64,000 nt of DNA from Stutzerimonas stutzeri (GTDB taxonomy: Bacteria > Pseudomonadota > Gammaproteobacteria > Pseudomonadales > Pseudomonadaceae). Below the pieces are notes generated by a model. That model saw nothing but the letters and a program-made list of their open reading frames with translations, was not told where the DNA came from and did not search any database. Both the position numbers and the translations under genes were made by a program. Position 1 is the first letter of the stretch. Every line of letters begins with the position of its first letter. The stretch lies in NCBI RefSeq assembly GCF_000590475.1, contig NZ_CP007441.1, forward strand, positions 3,726,660 to 3,790,659, written 5' to 3'. Shown here piece after piece: positions 1 to 9,497 of this stretch.

Positions 1-258
1 CTGCGGTACGACTGTGACCGAGCGTGGCGTGTCGCGCAGCGGCGCGGTGAACTTGGATGATTGCGCCTGCTCGACCTTGTAGTCACCTTCCAGCGCGTCG
101 CCCGTCACCGTTGTGGTGCCGAGGCTGAGGGGCTCGGTCTGATCGGCTTGCGCCGATTGCGCAGCAGACATACCGGATATGGCAACGCCTACAGCGGTGG
201 CGAGCAGGCGAGGGGTCGCAGAACGATCCGAAGACATCATCGACATCATTGTTCTCAT
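1..258 (-). CDS. piuA: TonB-dependent siderophore receptor, N-terminal part (PiuA-like)
   Basis: Only the first 86 codons are inside the window; the gene continues beyond position 1. The reading frame opens with a cluster of Met codons, a signal-peptide-like stretch ending near AAQSAQA (about residue 38), then TTTVTG resembling a TonB box region and TPRSVTVVPQ, the characteristic start of the plug domain of outer-membrane siderophore receptors. The product would import ferric siderophores with TonB-ExbBD energy. It is divergent from piuC, the arrangement of piuA/piuC in P. aeruginosa, and a Fur-like box lies between them. The start is uncertain: ATG at 258, 249 and others are in frame and none has a strong ribosome site. 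The family is clear; the piuA name rests on context. Confidence 0.8.
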   Translation of the reverse strand, partial: MRTMMSMMSSDRSATPRLLATAVGVAISGMSAAQSAQADQTEPLSLGTTTVTGDALEGDYKVEQAQSSKFTAPLRDTPRSVTVVPQ

Positions 259-289
259 TAAAAAGTCGGAGGCCGCGAAATCTAGATCA

Positions 290-308
290 AACAATAATCA
301 ATATCAAT
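290..308. promoter_or_regulatory. Candidate Fur box between piuA and piuC
   Basis: An AT-rich island in the divergent promoter region. Read on the minus strand it matches about 10 of 19 positions of the consensus GATAATGATAATCATTATC. Iron-repressed expression is expected for a siderophore receptor, which supports the call, but the match is only moderate. Confidence 0.4.
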
Positions 309-407
309 TCCATATAAGAATATTTTTGAAATATTCCCTGGCCTCTCGCCAACTGGTCAGAGGCTAATTACCATTTGCGCCTCAGCTGCCCATGCGATAA
401 ACCGACC

Positions 408-1088
408 ATGCTTCTCCACATCCCTGCTCTGTTCAATTCCGATGAAGCCAAACGTATCCGCAGCGCGCTGGAGAAGGCCCCTTGGGCTGATGGCAAAGTC
501 ACCGCTGGCTATCAATCGGCAAAGACCAAGCACAATCTCCAGCTACCAGAGGATTCGCCTCTTGGAAGAGAGATTTCCGAGGCGATGTTGCAGCGTCTCT
601 GGCAGAACCCGCAGTTCATGTCCGCCGCGCTCCCACATAAAGTCTTCCCGCCGCTATTCAATTGCTACAGCGAAGGCGGCTCGTTCGGTTATCACATCGA
701 CAACGCCATTCGCCAGGTAAAGAACAGTCCGGAGCGCGTCCGTACCGACGTTTCCTCGACCCTGTTCTTCAGTGATCCGGATGACTACGACGGTGGCGAA
801 TTGGTGATCAAGGACACTTACGGGACACAGCGGGTCAAGTTCGCCGCAGGCGACCTCGTGCTTTATCCGGCGACCAGCCTGCACAAAGTCGAGCCGGTGA
901 CCCGCGGGACGCGCATCGCCTCTTTTTTCTGGACCCAGAGCCTGATCCGCGATGATGGTCAACGCACCCTGCTTTATGAAATGGACCAGGCGATCCAGCA
1001 ACTGGCCCGCGACGTGCCGGATCATCCTTCCCTCGTCCAGCTGACCGGCACCTATCACAACCTCCTGCGTCGATGGGCGGACGTTTGA
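408..1088 (+). CDS. piuC: Fe(II)/2-oxoglutarate-dependent PKHD-type hydroxylase PiuC
   Basis: A 226-residue protein, the usual length of PiuC/YbiX. The iron facial triad is visible as H96 and D98 (YHID) and H159 (LHKVEP), and R169 (GTRIAS) is the expected 2-oxoglutarate-binding arginine. These positions correspond closely to E. coli YbiX. It is presumed to act with the neighbouring siderophore receptor in iron uptake; the true substrate is not established for the family. An in-frame ATG at 375 exists, but the start at 408 gives the family N-terminus MLLHIP. The Sel1 gene starts directly after its stop codon, so the two are probably co-transcribed. Confidence 0.93.
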   Translation: MLLHIPALFNSDEAKRIRSALEKAPWADGKVTAGYQSAKTKHNLQLPEDSPLGREISEAMLQRLWQNPQFMSAALPHKVFPPLFNCYSEGGSFGYHIDNAIRQVKNSPERVRTDVSSTLFFSDPDDYDGGELVIKDTYGTQRVKFAAGDLVLYPATSLHKVEPVTRGTRIASFFWTQSLIRDDGQRTLLYEMDQAIQQLARDVPDHPSLVQLTGTYHNLLRRWADV

Positions 1089-1904
1089 GTGAGCTATTTA
1101 TCCCGTCGTGAGGAGGTCACCTCGGAACAGCTGCCCGACTTGCTGGCGGGCGAGCCGCGCGAGGCCGCACGGACCATTCTCACCGCAGCTGAAACCGGCC
1201 TGGCGGACGCGCAGGTCATGCTCGGCCAAATCCTGCTGGAGGGTCGCGGCATTCAGCGTGACCTTGGGTTAGCCGTTCGTTGGTTCCGCATCGCCCGGGC
1301 GCAAGGCAACGCGATGGCGCACAATATGCTTGGTCGCTGCCTTGAGCATGGCTGGGGTTGCGATCCGGATCCGTCATCGGCAGTCCGTGAGTATCAGAAG
1401 GCGGGAAAAAAAGGCCTCGACTGGGGCATGTACAACCTCGCCAACCTGCTCGCTACCGGCCGAGGCGTGGCGCAGGACCAGCCGCAGGCTCTACGGCTGT
1501 ATCGCCAGGCGGCAGAACTGGGCCATGCAAAGTCGATGAATCTGCTGGGCCGCTACCTTGAAGAAGGCCTGGTGGTGCCGGCTGATCAGGTTGCTGCCTG
1601 GAACTGGTATCGCCGCTCCGCCGAGGGCGGCGATTTCCGCGGTCAGTACAGCTACGCTGCGGTACTCATCAGTCAACAACGCTGGGACGAAGCCCGCCAT
1701 TGGCTGATTCAGGCACTGGCGCTTGGTCACCTGAAGTTTCTGCGTAAGGCGCGGGATGAGCTGCTGACAGCGAGAATCGAATCGATTGCCGATATTGCGA
1801 GTGCCTACGCGGTCCGCTGCGCCGATACCGGTGACCAGGGCGACAGGCTGATCGCCCGCCAAATCGCAGCGAACCGCCCTGAACCGCTCGGATCCGACGC
1901 CTAA
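1089..1904 (+). CDS. Sel1-repeat (TPR-like) protein
   Basis: A 271-residue protein starting with GTG immediately after the piuC TGA, implying translational coupling. Several Sel1-like repeats are visible (for example LGRCLEHGWGCDPDPSSAVREY and LANLLATGRGVAQDQPQALRLY patterns spaced about 36 residues). Such repeats form alpha-solenoids that bind partner proteins. No signal peptide is apparent, so it is probably cytoplasmic. A Sel1-type gene also follows piuC in other pseudomonads; its job in iron uptake is unknown. Confidence 0.88.
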   Translation: MSYLSRREEVTSEQLPDLLAGEPREAARTILTAAETGLADAQVMLGQILLEGRGIQRDLGLAVRWFRIARAQGNAMAHNMLGRCLEHGWGCDPDPSSAVREYQKAGKKGLDWGMYNLANLLATGRGVAQDQPQALRLYRQAAELGHAKSMNLLGRYLEEGLVVPADQVAAWNWYRRSAEGGDFRGQYSYAAVLISQQRWDEARHWLIQALALGHLKFLRKARDELLTARIESIADIASAYAVRCADTGDQGDRLIARQIAANRPEPLGSDA

Positions 1905-1927
1905 CGCAGCTGAATAGCAGACACAGA

Positions 1928-1953
1928 AACGCCGCGAACTTCGCGGCGTTTTG
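1928..1953. terminator. Rho-independent terminator between the Sel1 gene and speC
   Basis: A 9-bp perfect stem (AACGCCGCG / CGCGGCGTT) with a 5-nt loop, followed by T residues on the plus strand. It lies between two convergent genes and could serve both. Confidence 0.75.
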
Positions 1954-1979
1954 CGTTGGTGAGGCCCAACGGGTCAGGC

Positions 1980-3143
1980 TTAGATGTAATAGGCCTTCAG
2001 CGGCGGGAAGCCATTGAATTCCACGGCGCTGTAGCTAGTGGTGTAAGCACCGGTGGAGAGCCAGTACATGCGGTCGCCGATGGCCAGATTCAGCGGCAGG
2101 CCGTACTTGTAGTTTTCGTACATGATGTCGGCGCTGTCGCAGGTCGGGCCAGCGATGACCACTTCCTCCATTTCGCCCTTCTTCTCGGTCCAGATCGGAA
2201 ACTTGATGGCTTCGCCCATGGTTTCGATCAGGCCGGAGAACATGCCCACGTCGGTGTAGACCCAGCGCTCGACGGCGGTACGCGACTTGCGTGCCACCAG
2301 CACCACTTCGCTGACCAGAATGCCCGAGTTGGCAATCAGTGAGCGACCCGGCTCGAGAATGATTTCCGGCAGGTCATCACCGAAGTCTTCCTTGAGGAAG
2401 CGGATGATTTCTTCGGCGTAGGTTTCCAGGCTGTTGGTACGGGTGATGTAGTTGGCCGGGAAGCCGCCACCCATGTTGATCATCTTCAGCTCGATGCCGT
2501 CTTCTTCTTTCAAACGCTCGAAGATCACCTTGACCTTGGCAATCGCGGCGTCCCATACCGAGATGTCACGCTGCTGTGAGCCGACGTGGAAGGAAATGCC
2601 GTAGGGCTCCAGCTTCAGCTGACGGGCCAGAATCAGCAGGTCCATGGCCATGTCGGTCTGACACCCAAACTTGCGCGACAGAGGCCAATCGGCCGTGGTC
2701 GAGCCTTCAGTCAGGATGCGTACGTAGACTTTTGAACCCGGTGCGGCCTTGGCGATGTTGCGCAGGTCGGCTTCCGAGTCGGTGGCGAACATGCGCACGC
2801 CCTTGTCGTAGAAGTAGCGGATGTCCTTGGCTTTCTTGATGGTGTTGCCGTAGCTGATGCGTTCCGGGCCGACGCCGCGGGACATCACCTTGTCCAGCTC
2901 GTAGATCGAAGCGATGTCGAAGCTCGAGCCCTTGTCGCGCAGCAGATCGATGATCTCGACGGCCGGGTTGGCCTTCACCGCGTAGTAGACCTTGGCGAAT
3001 TCGAAACCGGCGCGCAAATCGTCGTACGCCTTGTCGATGGTCTGGGTGTCGATGACCACGAACGGTGTTTCGTGCTGGTCAGCGAAGTCCTTCATCTTCT
3101 GGAAGGTAGGTCGGGAATAGTAATCTTCGATCTTGATCGACAT
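1980..3143 (-). CDS. speC: Ornithine/lysine decarboxylase, fold-type III (SpeC)
   Basis: A 387-residue alanine-racemase-fold PLP enzyme that decarboxylates ornithine to putrescine in polyamine synthesis. K57 in YYAVKANP is the PLP lysine; the HVGSQ, GGGFP and EPGR motifs bind cofactor phosphate; GPTCDSAD near the C-terminus carries the active-site cysteine supplied to the dimer partner. A TTG at 3155 also opens the frame, but ATG at 3143 has a GGAG ribosome site 7 nt upstream. In P. aeruginosa speC (PA4519) likewise sits near piuC (PA4515), so the order is conserved. It may also accept lysine; this cannot be told from sequence. Confidence 0.93.
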   Translation of the reverse strand: MSIKIEDYYSRPTFQKMKDFADQHETPFVVIDTQTIDKAYDDLRAGFEFAKVYYAVKANPAVEIIDLLRDKGSSFDIASIYELDKVMSRGVGPERISYGNTIKKAKDIRYFYDKGVRMFATDSEADLRNIAKAAPGSKVYVRILTEGSTTADWPLSRKFGCQTDMAMDLLILARQLKLEPYGISFHVGSQQRDISVWDAAIAKVKVIFERLKEEDGIELKMINMGGGFPANYITRTNSLETYAEEIIRFLKEDFGDDLPEIILEPGRSLIANSGILVSEVVLVARKSRTAVERWVYTDVGMFSGLIETMGEAIKFPIWTEKKGEMEEVVIAGPTCDSADIMYENYKYGLPLNLAIGDRMYWLSTGAYTTSYSAVEFNGFPPLKAYYI

Positions 3144-3155
3144 GCATGGCTCCAA

Positions 3156-3730
3156 ATCGGGAAACGTAAAGTCGGATTGGGGACAAGTGTCTGCCCGACT
3201 TCACTACGAAGCGGACAGACCTAAGAAGAACGCCTGATCAGTTTCCCCACTTTGGTTCGCCTACTTCCCAAGGCAGTGTCGCCGAGTATCACAGCCAAGC
3301 CAAATGACAACTACTGCGCTCGATCAAGCTGCGTTAGAACCCACCTCGAAATGCTCATTTACAAAAGTAAACTCCGCTTTCTCGCTGGCTTCTGCCTTGC
3401 CTGATCCTCGCTCGCTACGTTGTCAATTGCCTTGGAAAAAACTGATCTCTCGTCGTCAGTACTTGAGCCGGATGGATCGTTGCCAGCATGGACGTTCGGG
3501 CGCGAACTTTAGAACCACAGCTGTTACAGATCAACGAAAAATCCGCACTCGCTCCATTTTTTGCCGCGTCGGCGAACCTGCCTTACTTCAAACCGACAGA
3601 TGCAGTGCGGCGATGTTCCCTCTGTCTCGCCCCGCTGCGGATTGGCGGCCCGTTGACGGGCACGCTCGGGCACGTCCTTTGCGCTATAATCGCCGGCTTT
3701 TTCCGACACGCTTTCAATACCGGGACCGCC
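3156..3730. other. Intergenic region between speC and prfC, no gene seen
   Basis: About 575 bp between divergent genes. Open frames here have no recognisable domain, ribosome site or consistent codon use and merge into prfC in the wrong frame. It must hold the promoters of both genes. I saw no RNA gene that I could name. Confidence 0.6.
3685..3690 (+). promoter_or_regulatory. prfC: Candidate -10 element of prfC
   Basis: A perfect TATAAT lies about 40 bp upstream of the prfC start codon. No good -35 lies at 17 bp (a TTGACG at 3653-3658 is too far), so the promoter assignment is tentative. Confidence 0.35.
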
Positions 3731-5314
3731 ATGACCTCTCAGGCCGCCGAAGTCGCGAAGCGCCGCACCTTCGCCATCATTTCCCACCCCGACGCGGGCA
3801 AGACCACCATCACTGAAAAGCTGCTGCTGATGGGCAAGGCGATTGCCGTGGCCGGCACGGTGAAGTCGCGTAAATCCGACCGCCATGCGACCTCCGACTG
3901 GATGGAAATGGAAAAGCAGCGCGGCATCTCCATCACCACCTCGGTGATGCAGTTCCCCTATCGCGAGCACATGATCAACCTGCTCGACACCCCCGGCCAC
4001 GAAGACTTCTCCGAAGACACCTACCGCACCCTGACCGCAGTCGACAGTGCGCTGATGGTGCTCGACGGCGGTAAGGGCGTCGAGCCGCGCACCATCGCCC
4101 TGATGGACGTCTGCCGCCTGCGCGACACGCCCATCGTCAGCTTCATCAACAAGCTCGACCGCGACATCCGCGACCCCATTGAATTGCTGGATGAGATCGA
4201 AGCGGTGTTGAAGATCAAGGCCGCCCCCATCACCTGGCCGATCGGCTGCTACCGCGACTTCAAGGGTGTATATCACCTCAAGGACGACTACATCATCGTC
4301 TACACGCCGGGCCACGGACACGAGCGCACCGACGTAAAAATCATCGAGAAGCTCGACTCGGACGAAGCGCGCAAGCACATCGGCGACGAATACGACCGCT
4401 TCGTCGAGCAGCTCGAGCTGGTGCAGGGTGCCTGCCATGAGTTCGACCAGGACGAGTTCATCAAGGGCCAGCTGACCCCGGTTTTCTTCGGCACTGCGCT
4501 GGGCAACTTTGGTGTCGATCATGTGCTCGATGCCGTGGTCGACTGGGCTCCGCGCCCGCTACCGCGTGCGGCCAATGAGCGAGTGGTCGAGCCGGTCGAG
4601 GACAAGTTCACCGGTTTCGTCTTCAAGATCCAGGCGAACATGGACCCCAAGCACCGCGACCGCATCGCTTTCATGCGCATCTGCTCGGGCAAGTACGAAA
4701 AGGGCATGAAGCTGCGCCACGCGCGCATCGGCAAGGACATCCGCATCGCCGACGCCCTGACCTTTTTCTCCAGCGAGCGTGAGCAACTGGAAGAAGCCTG
4801 GGCCGGCGACATCATCGGTCTGCACAACCACGGCACCATCCAGATCGGCGATACCTTCACCGAAGGCGAAAACCTTAGTTTTACCGGCATCCCGCATTTC
4901 GCCCCGGAACTGTTCCGCCGCGTCCGCCTGAAGGACCCGCTGAAATCCAAGCAGCTGCGCCAAGGCTTGCAGGAACTGGCCGAGGAAGGCGCCACCCAGG
5001 TGTTCTTCCCCGAGCGCAACAACGACATCATCCTCGGCGCGGTGGGTGTGCTGCAGTTCGACGTCGTCGCCAGCCGCCTGAAGGAGGAATACAAGGTCGA
5101 GTGCGCCTACGAGGCGATCAACGTCTGGTCAGCGCGCTGGATCGAGTGCGACAACGAAAAGAAGCTCAAGGAATTCAGCGACAAGGCTTATGAAAACCTG
5201 GCAGTCGACGGCGGCGGCCACCTGACCTACCTCGCCCCGACACGGGTCAACCTGAGCCTGATGGAAGAGCGCTGGCCGGATGTGAAGTTCAGGGCGACGC
5301 GCGAACACCATTGA
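3731..5314 (+). CDS. prfC: Peptide chain release factor 3 (RF3)
   Basis: A 527-residue translational GTPase, full family length. G1 HPDAGKTT, G2 region RGISITTS, G3 DTPGHEDF and G4 NKLD are all present in the first 150 residues, followed by the RF3 central and C-terminal domains. RF3 recycles RF1/RF2 from the ribosome after peptide release in a GTP-dependent step. The open frame extends upstream to 3488, but MTSQAAEVAKRRTFAIISHP matches the family N-terminus and follows a TATAAT box. It appears to be a single-gene unit closed by a hairpin. Confidence 0.97.
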   Translation: MTSQAAEVAKRRTFAIISHPDAGKTTITEKLLLMGKAIAVAGTVKSRKSDRHATSDWMEMEKQRGISITTSVMQFPYREHMINLLDTPGHEDFSEDTYRTLTAVDSALMVLDGGKGVEPRTIALMDVCRLRDTPIVSFINKLDRDIRDPIELLDEIEAVLKIKAAPITWPIGCYRDFKGVYHLKDDYIIVYTPGHGHERTDVKIIEKLDSDEARKHIGDEYDRFVEQLELVQGACHEFDQDEFIKGQLTPVFFGTALGNFGVDHVLDAVVDWAPRPLPRAANERVVEPVEDKFTGFVFKIQANMDPKHRDRIAFMRICSGKYEKGMKLRHARIGKDIRIADALTFFSSEREQLEEAWAGDIIGLHNHGTIQIGDTFTEGENLSFTGIPHFAPELFRRVRLKDPLKSKQLRQGLQELAEEGATQVFFPERNNDIILGAVGVLQFDVVASRLKEEYKVECAYEAINVWSARWIECDNEKKLKEFSDKAYENLAVDGGGHLTYLAPTRVNLSLMEERWPDVKFRATREHH

Positions 5315-5325
5315 CCGCGATCATT

Positions 5326-5350
5326 CGTAGGCACCGGCCTGGTGCCTACG
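5326..5350. terminator. Hairpin downstream of prfC
   Basis: A perfect 10-bp inverted repeat (CGTAGGCACC / GGTGCCTACG) with a 5-nt loop between convergent genes. There is no U-tract, so it could be a bidirectional terminator or a REP-type palindrome. Confidence 0.55.
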
Positions 5351-5433
5351 AGAATGCCTGAAATTCCCTGCAGGAGTGGCCTTCAGCGAGGCAAGACACT
5401 GCGGCCTGCGCTTCCGCCGCACGATACGAATCT

Positions 5434-6321
5434 CTACCAATCCAGCGCCAGGCAACTCTCGAAGTGCCGCGGCTCGCCGCTCAGCGGATCGCGAAATTCC
5501 AGGCCGCGCGCCAATAACTTGAGCGGCTTGGCGTAGTCGTCCTGATCGCGACGACTGCGCTCGATCAGCTCCGGATAGAAGGGATCGTTGCAGATCCCGG
5601 CCCCCAGCGTGGCCATCTGCAAGCGCAGTTGATGCTTGCGTCCAGTGACCGGAAAAAGCGCGTAGCGCCAGAACGCATCACGGCGCTCCAGCACCTCGAT
5701 ACGCGTCTCGCTGTTGGGCGCGCCCTCGCCTTGCTTCATCAGGAAGAACGGCTCGCCCTCGACCATGTGCAATTGCTCTCGACGCGGAAAGTCGAGATCG
5801 GGCAGCGCCGGGCAGATCGCTTCGTAGCGCTTGTCGATCCGGCGCTCGCGAAACAGCGCCTGATAGCGGCCCCGGCTTTCGGGATTGGTGGAAAACAGCA
5901 CCAGCCCGGCGGTCAACCGGTCGATACGGTGGATGGGCACCAGATCCGGATTGTCCAGGCGTTTGCTCAGGCGCGCCAACAGGGTTTCGTTGACGTATTC
6001 GCCGGCCGGTATCACCGGCAGGAAGTGCGGTTTATCGGCGACCAATAGATGCTCGTCGAGATGCAACACCTGTTCCTCGAAGGGGATCGGCTTCTCGTCC
6101 GGCACCTCGCGGAAATAGTGCACCTTCAACCCGACCTGATAGGGATGCGGCGGCGCCAACGGTTGCCCATCGGCGCCCAGCACGCGGCCTCTGGCAAAGC
6201 GATCGAGCCAAGTGACGCGATCGATTGCGGGGAAATGTGCGCACAAGCAATCGAGCACCGTGAGCCAGTCGCCCTGGGGCAAATGCAGGGTACTGCGGGC
6301 GTTGGGGGCAGTGGCGGACAT
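5434..6321 (-). CDS. RluA-family RNA pseudouridine synthase
   Basis: A 295-residue protein that isomerises uridine to pseudouridine in rRNA or tRNA. HRIDRLTAGL carries the catalytic aspartate D134, and LLVADKPHFLPV and GRKHQLRLQMATLGAGICND are the other conserved RluA blocks. There is an N-terminal extension rather than a clear S4 domain. The start at 6321 (MSATAP) is preferred; an in-frame ATG at 6336 is possible and neither has a good ribosome site. The open frame running further upstream overlaps the divergent DUF899 gene and is not coding. The precise RNA target is not determinable. Confidence 0.9.
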   Translation of the reverse strand: MSATAPNARSTLHLPQGDWLTVLDCLCAHFPAIDRVTWLDRFARGRVLGADGQPLAPPHPYQVGLKVHYFREVPDEKPIPFEEQVLHLDEHLLVADKPHFLPVIPAGEYVNETLLARLSKRLDNPDLVPIHRIDRLTAGLVLFSTNPESRGRYQALFRERRIDKRYEAICPALPDLDFPRREQLHMVEGEPFFLMKQGEGAPNSETRIEVLERRDAFWRYALFPVTGRKHQLRLQMATLGAGICNDPFYPELIERSRRDQDDYAKPLKLLARGLEFRDPLSGEPRHFESCLALDW

Positions 6322-6498
6322 GACAGCGGCGCACATGGAGGAAATGGCTAGGGATGATACCCGACTGCATCGCGCCAGCCGTCGACTCATGCCGACTTCG
6401 CACGGCGGTGTCGATTTGGATCGGTGCCGGTCGACTATCTGGGCATGCATCGAAACCATCGATGCTTCATTCGCTCGTCCCGTAAGCGGAGGTCCACG

Positions 6499-7284
6499 AT
6501 GAACAACCATTCGATCGTATCCCGTCAGCAATGGCTGGCCGCCCACAGCGAACACCTGCTCAGGGAAAAGCAGGTCACCCACCAGCGCGAAGCGCTCGCC
6601 ACCGCCCGCCGCGAATTGCCCTGGGCATTGGTGGACAAAGACTACCGATTCCAGGACGCACAGGGTTCGGTGGGCCTGGCCGAGCTGTTCGAAGGGCGCA
6701 GCCAGCTGATCATCAAGCATTTCATGTTCGGGCCCGACTGGCAGGAAGGCTGCGTCGGCTGTTCCTTCGAGATGGACCATCTGCAGGGCGCGCTGGTGCA
6801 CCTGACCCACCATGACGTTAGCTTCGCCGCCGTGTCGCGTGCGCCCTTCTCGGCACTCGACGCCTTCCGCCAGCGCATGGGCTGGCACGTCCGCTGGGTA
6901 TCGTCTGCCGGTAGCGATTTCAACCGCGACTTCCATGTCTCGTTCGACCCCGAGGACATCGTCGAGGGCAAGGTCTTCTATAACTTCACCTGGCAGCCGT
7001 TCGTCTGTGAAGAGCTTTCGGGCTTCAGCGTGTTCTATCGCGACGAAGACGGACGCATCTTCCACACCTTTTCGGCTTACGGGCGCGGTGCCGAAGAGCT
7101 GCTCGGCAGCTATGTGTTGCTCGACATGACGCCCAACGGCCGCAACGAAAACGGACCGCAACATAACCTGACCGACTGGGTACGCCATCACGACCGTTAC
7201 GACAGCGGCGATCAGGTCGACCCGACTGGGCGCGTCAGTTCAGCCGACCGCGGACCATCGGCGGACTGCTGTCAGCGCTCCTGA
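6499..7284 (+). CDS. DUF899 family protein (thioredoxin-like fold)
   Basis: A 261-residue protein. Recognisable DUF899 blocks include LPWALVDKDYRF, a CVGC pair (C85, C88) after FGPDWQEG, and the C-terminal FHTFSAYGRG...LLDMTP and YDSG segments. The family is related to thioredoxin-like/AhpC-type proteins and the CxxC pair suggests redox activity, but no reaction is established. ATG at 6499 has a GGAGG ribosome site at 6488-6492. It is divergent from the pseudouridine synthase gene, and I see no operon partner. Confidence 0.85.
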   Translation: MNNHSIVSRQQWLAAHSEHLLREKQVTHQREALATARRELPWALVDKDYRFQDAQGSVGLAELFEGRSQLIIKHFMFGPDWQEGCVGCSFEMDHLQGALVHLTHHDVSFAAVSRAPFSALDAFRQRMGWHVRWVSSAGSDFNRDFHVSFDPEDIVEGKVFYNFTWQPFVCEELSGFSVFYRDEDGRIFHTFSAYGRGAEELLGSYVLLDMTPNGRNENGPQHNLTDWVRHHDRYDSGDQVDPTGRVSSADRGPSADCCQRS

Positions 7285-7478
7285 ACACTCACCCGTCGCC
7301 GCGATGATGTTCTGGGAAACCCTCACCGCGCTGCCCGGTCCAGACTAGAACAGCCAGGCATTTCCTCAGGGCTGCCAAGGCCGACTCATCGCAGGTCGAA
7401 TGCTGTGGCGTGTAAGCGCTTCCGATGCACACGCCCTGCTTGCCTGAACGGTTTATGCCCGAATCACGCGAGGTTTCC

Positions 7479-9272
7479 ATGACAACGACAGTGGGTGACT
7501 ATTTAATCGAACGCCTCTATCAATGGGGCGTCCGCCGCATTTACGGCTACCCCGGCGATGGCATTAACGGCGTATTCGGTGCGCTCAATCGCGCGAATGA
7601 GAAGATCCGTTTCATCCAGGCCCGGCACGAGGAGATGGCCGCCTTCATGGCCTGCGCCGACGCCAAATTCAGCGGTGGCCTGGGCGTCTGTATCGCCACG
7701 TCCGGCCCTGGTGCGGCGCACCTGATCACCGGCCTATACGACGCGCGCCTGGATCACATGCCGGTGCTGGCGATCACAGGGCAGAAGTCCCGTACCGCGC
7801 TGGGCAGCCATTATCAGCAGGAGATCGACTTGCCGGCGCTGTTCAAGGACGTGTCCGGCGCCTTCGTCGAGCAGGCCAGCGCACCGGCGCAGGTCAGACA
7901 CCTGATCGACCGGGCGATCCGTACCGCGATGGGCGAACACAAGGTCACGACACTGATCCTGCCCAGCGACATTCAGGAAGCCGAATACAGCGAGCCGCCG
8001 CGCGCCCATGGCGCCGTGCATTCGGGTATCGGTTACACCCGACCGAAGACGGTGCCCTACGAGGCCGATCTGCAACGCGCGGCCGAGGTTCTCAACGCCG
8101 GTGAGAAGGTGGCTATCCTGGTCGGTGCCGGTGCGCTGAATGCCACCGACGAGGTGATCGCCGTCGCCGAGAAACTTGGTGCCGGGGTCGCCAAGGCGCT
8201 GCTCGGCAAAGCGGCTATGCCGGACGATCTGCCTTGGGTCACTGGGTCCATCGGCTTGCTTGGCACCGAGCCGAGCTACAAGCTGATGACCGAGTGCGAC
8301 ACCTTGCTGATGATCGGCTCGGGCTTCCCCTACTCCGAGTTTCTGCCCGAGGAAGGTCAGGCGCGCGGCGTGCAGATCGACCTCAAGGCCGACATGCTCA
8401 GCATCCGCTACCCGATGGAGGTGAATCTGCAGGGCGACTCGGCCGAAACCCTGCGCGCGCTGCTGCCACTGCTGCAAGAAAAAACCGAGCGCAAGTGGCG
8501 CAAGCGCATCGAAGAGTGGCGCATGGACTGGGAAGATGTGCTGGAAAAGCGTGCCATGGTCGAGGCCCATCCGATCAACCCGCAGCGCGTCGCGTTCGAG
8601 CTGTCGCCTCGCCTTCCGGATAACGCCATCATCACCAGTGATTCAGGCTCCTGCGCCAACTGGTATGCCCGCGACGTGAAGATGCGCCGCGGCATGATGG
8701 GATCGCTGTCCGGAGGCTTGGCCTCGATGGGCGCAGCGGTGCCTTATGCCATCGCCGCCAAGTTCTCCCACCCGGACCGCCCGGTCGTGGCCATGGTCGG
8801 CGATGGCGCCATGCAAATGAACAACATGGCCGAGCTGATAACGGTCGCCAAATACTGGAAGGAGTGGCAGAACGCGCAGTGGGTCTGCTGCGTCTTCAAC
8901 AACGAGGACCTCAATCAGGTGACCTGGGAGCAGCGCGTGATGGAAGGCGATCCGAAGTTCGAGGCATCGCAGGATATTCCCAACGTGCCTTATCACCGCT
9001 TCGCCGAGTCCATCGGGCTGAAGGGCATCTACGTCGACCGTGAAGATCAGGTCGCGGCCGCCTGGGACGAGGCTTTCGCCGCGGACCGGCCGGTACTGCT
9101 CGAATTCAAGACCGACCCAGACGTGCCGCCGCTGCCGCCGCACATCAAGCTGGAGCAGGCCAAGGCCTATGCGTCGGCCTTGCTGCATGGCGACCCGGAC
9201 CAGGGCGGAATCATCAAGCAGTCTGCCAAGCAGGTGCTGAGCAAGGTTCTGCCCGGGCATCGCAAGGACTAA
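7479..9272 (+). CDS. Thiamine diphosphate-dependent enzyme, pyruvate oxidase/acetolactate synthase-like
   Basis: A 597-residue three-domain ThDP enzyme. The N-terminal Pyr domain has GYPGDGINGVFGAL and the glutamate E51 (RHEEMAAF) that activates ThDP; the central domain has the nucleotide-binding-like VGAGALN; the C-terminal PP domain has GDGAMQMNNMAEL, the GDG-N metal/ThDP motif. The architecture fits pyruvate oxidase/quinone dehydrogenase or acetolactate synthase-like enzymes; branched-chain synthesis is unlikely because no small subunit adjoins it. ATG at 7479 is chosen for its GAGG ribosome site at 7470-7473; in-frame ATGs at 7425 and 7455 are alternatives. Substrate not assignable. Confidence 0.88.
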   Translation: MTTTVGDYLIERLYQWGVRRIYGYPGDGINGVFGALNRANEKIRFIQARHEEMAAFMACADAKFSGGLGVCIATSGPGAAHLITGLYDARLDHMPVLAITGQKSRTALGSHYQQEIDLPALFKDVSGAFVEQASAPAQVRHLIDRAIRTAMGEHKVTTLILPSDIQEAEYSEPPRAHGAVHSGIGYTRPKTVPYEADLQRAAEVLNAGEKVAILVGAGALNATDEVIAVAEKLGAGVAKALLGKAAMPDDLPWVTGSIGLLGTEPSYKLMTECDTLLMIGSGFPYSEFLPEEGQARGVQIDLKADMLSIRYPMEVNLQGDSAETLRALLPLLQEKTERKWRKRIEEWRMDWEDVLEKRAMVEAHPINPQRVAFELSPRLPDNAIITSDSGSCANWYARDVKMRRGMMGSLSGGLASMGAAVPYAIAAKFSHPDRPVVAMVGDGAMQMNNMAELITVAKYWKEWQNAQWVCCVFNNEDLNQVTWEQRVMEGDPKFEASQDIPNVPYHRFAESIGLKGIYVDREDQVAAAWDEAFAADRPVLLEFKTDPDVPPLPPHIKLEQAKAYASALLHGDPDQGGIIKQSAKQVLSKVLPGHRKD

Positions 9273-9497
9273 GGCAAAGACGCCCGAATAAGGCGACAGC
9301 GGGACGCTGCCATCCGCGCCTTGGGGCGGCGGCCACCGCATCCCCACTCGGTGTTCCGACCTAGGGCGGGGTCAACCTGTCGCTGGAAAATGTATTGCCT
9401 GTGGTACTGGCCTCTTTCGAGGCTGGATCGTATCGCTGCACGTTCGGCTCCGAATCTACGGCGGAGCTTCGTCTGACCGGAAATCGGATGCTGCGGG

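Noticed and set aside
3524..4522. Long minus-strand open frame opposite prfC
   Set aside because: A mirror of the prfC codon pattern in GC-rich DNA; translation is an unstructured V/A/D/G-rich sequence.
6322..7191. N-terminal extension of the pseudouridine synthase frame
   Set aside because: It runs antisense through the DUF899 gene, which has a good ribosome site and domain match; the true start is near 6321.
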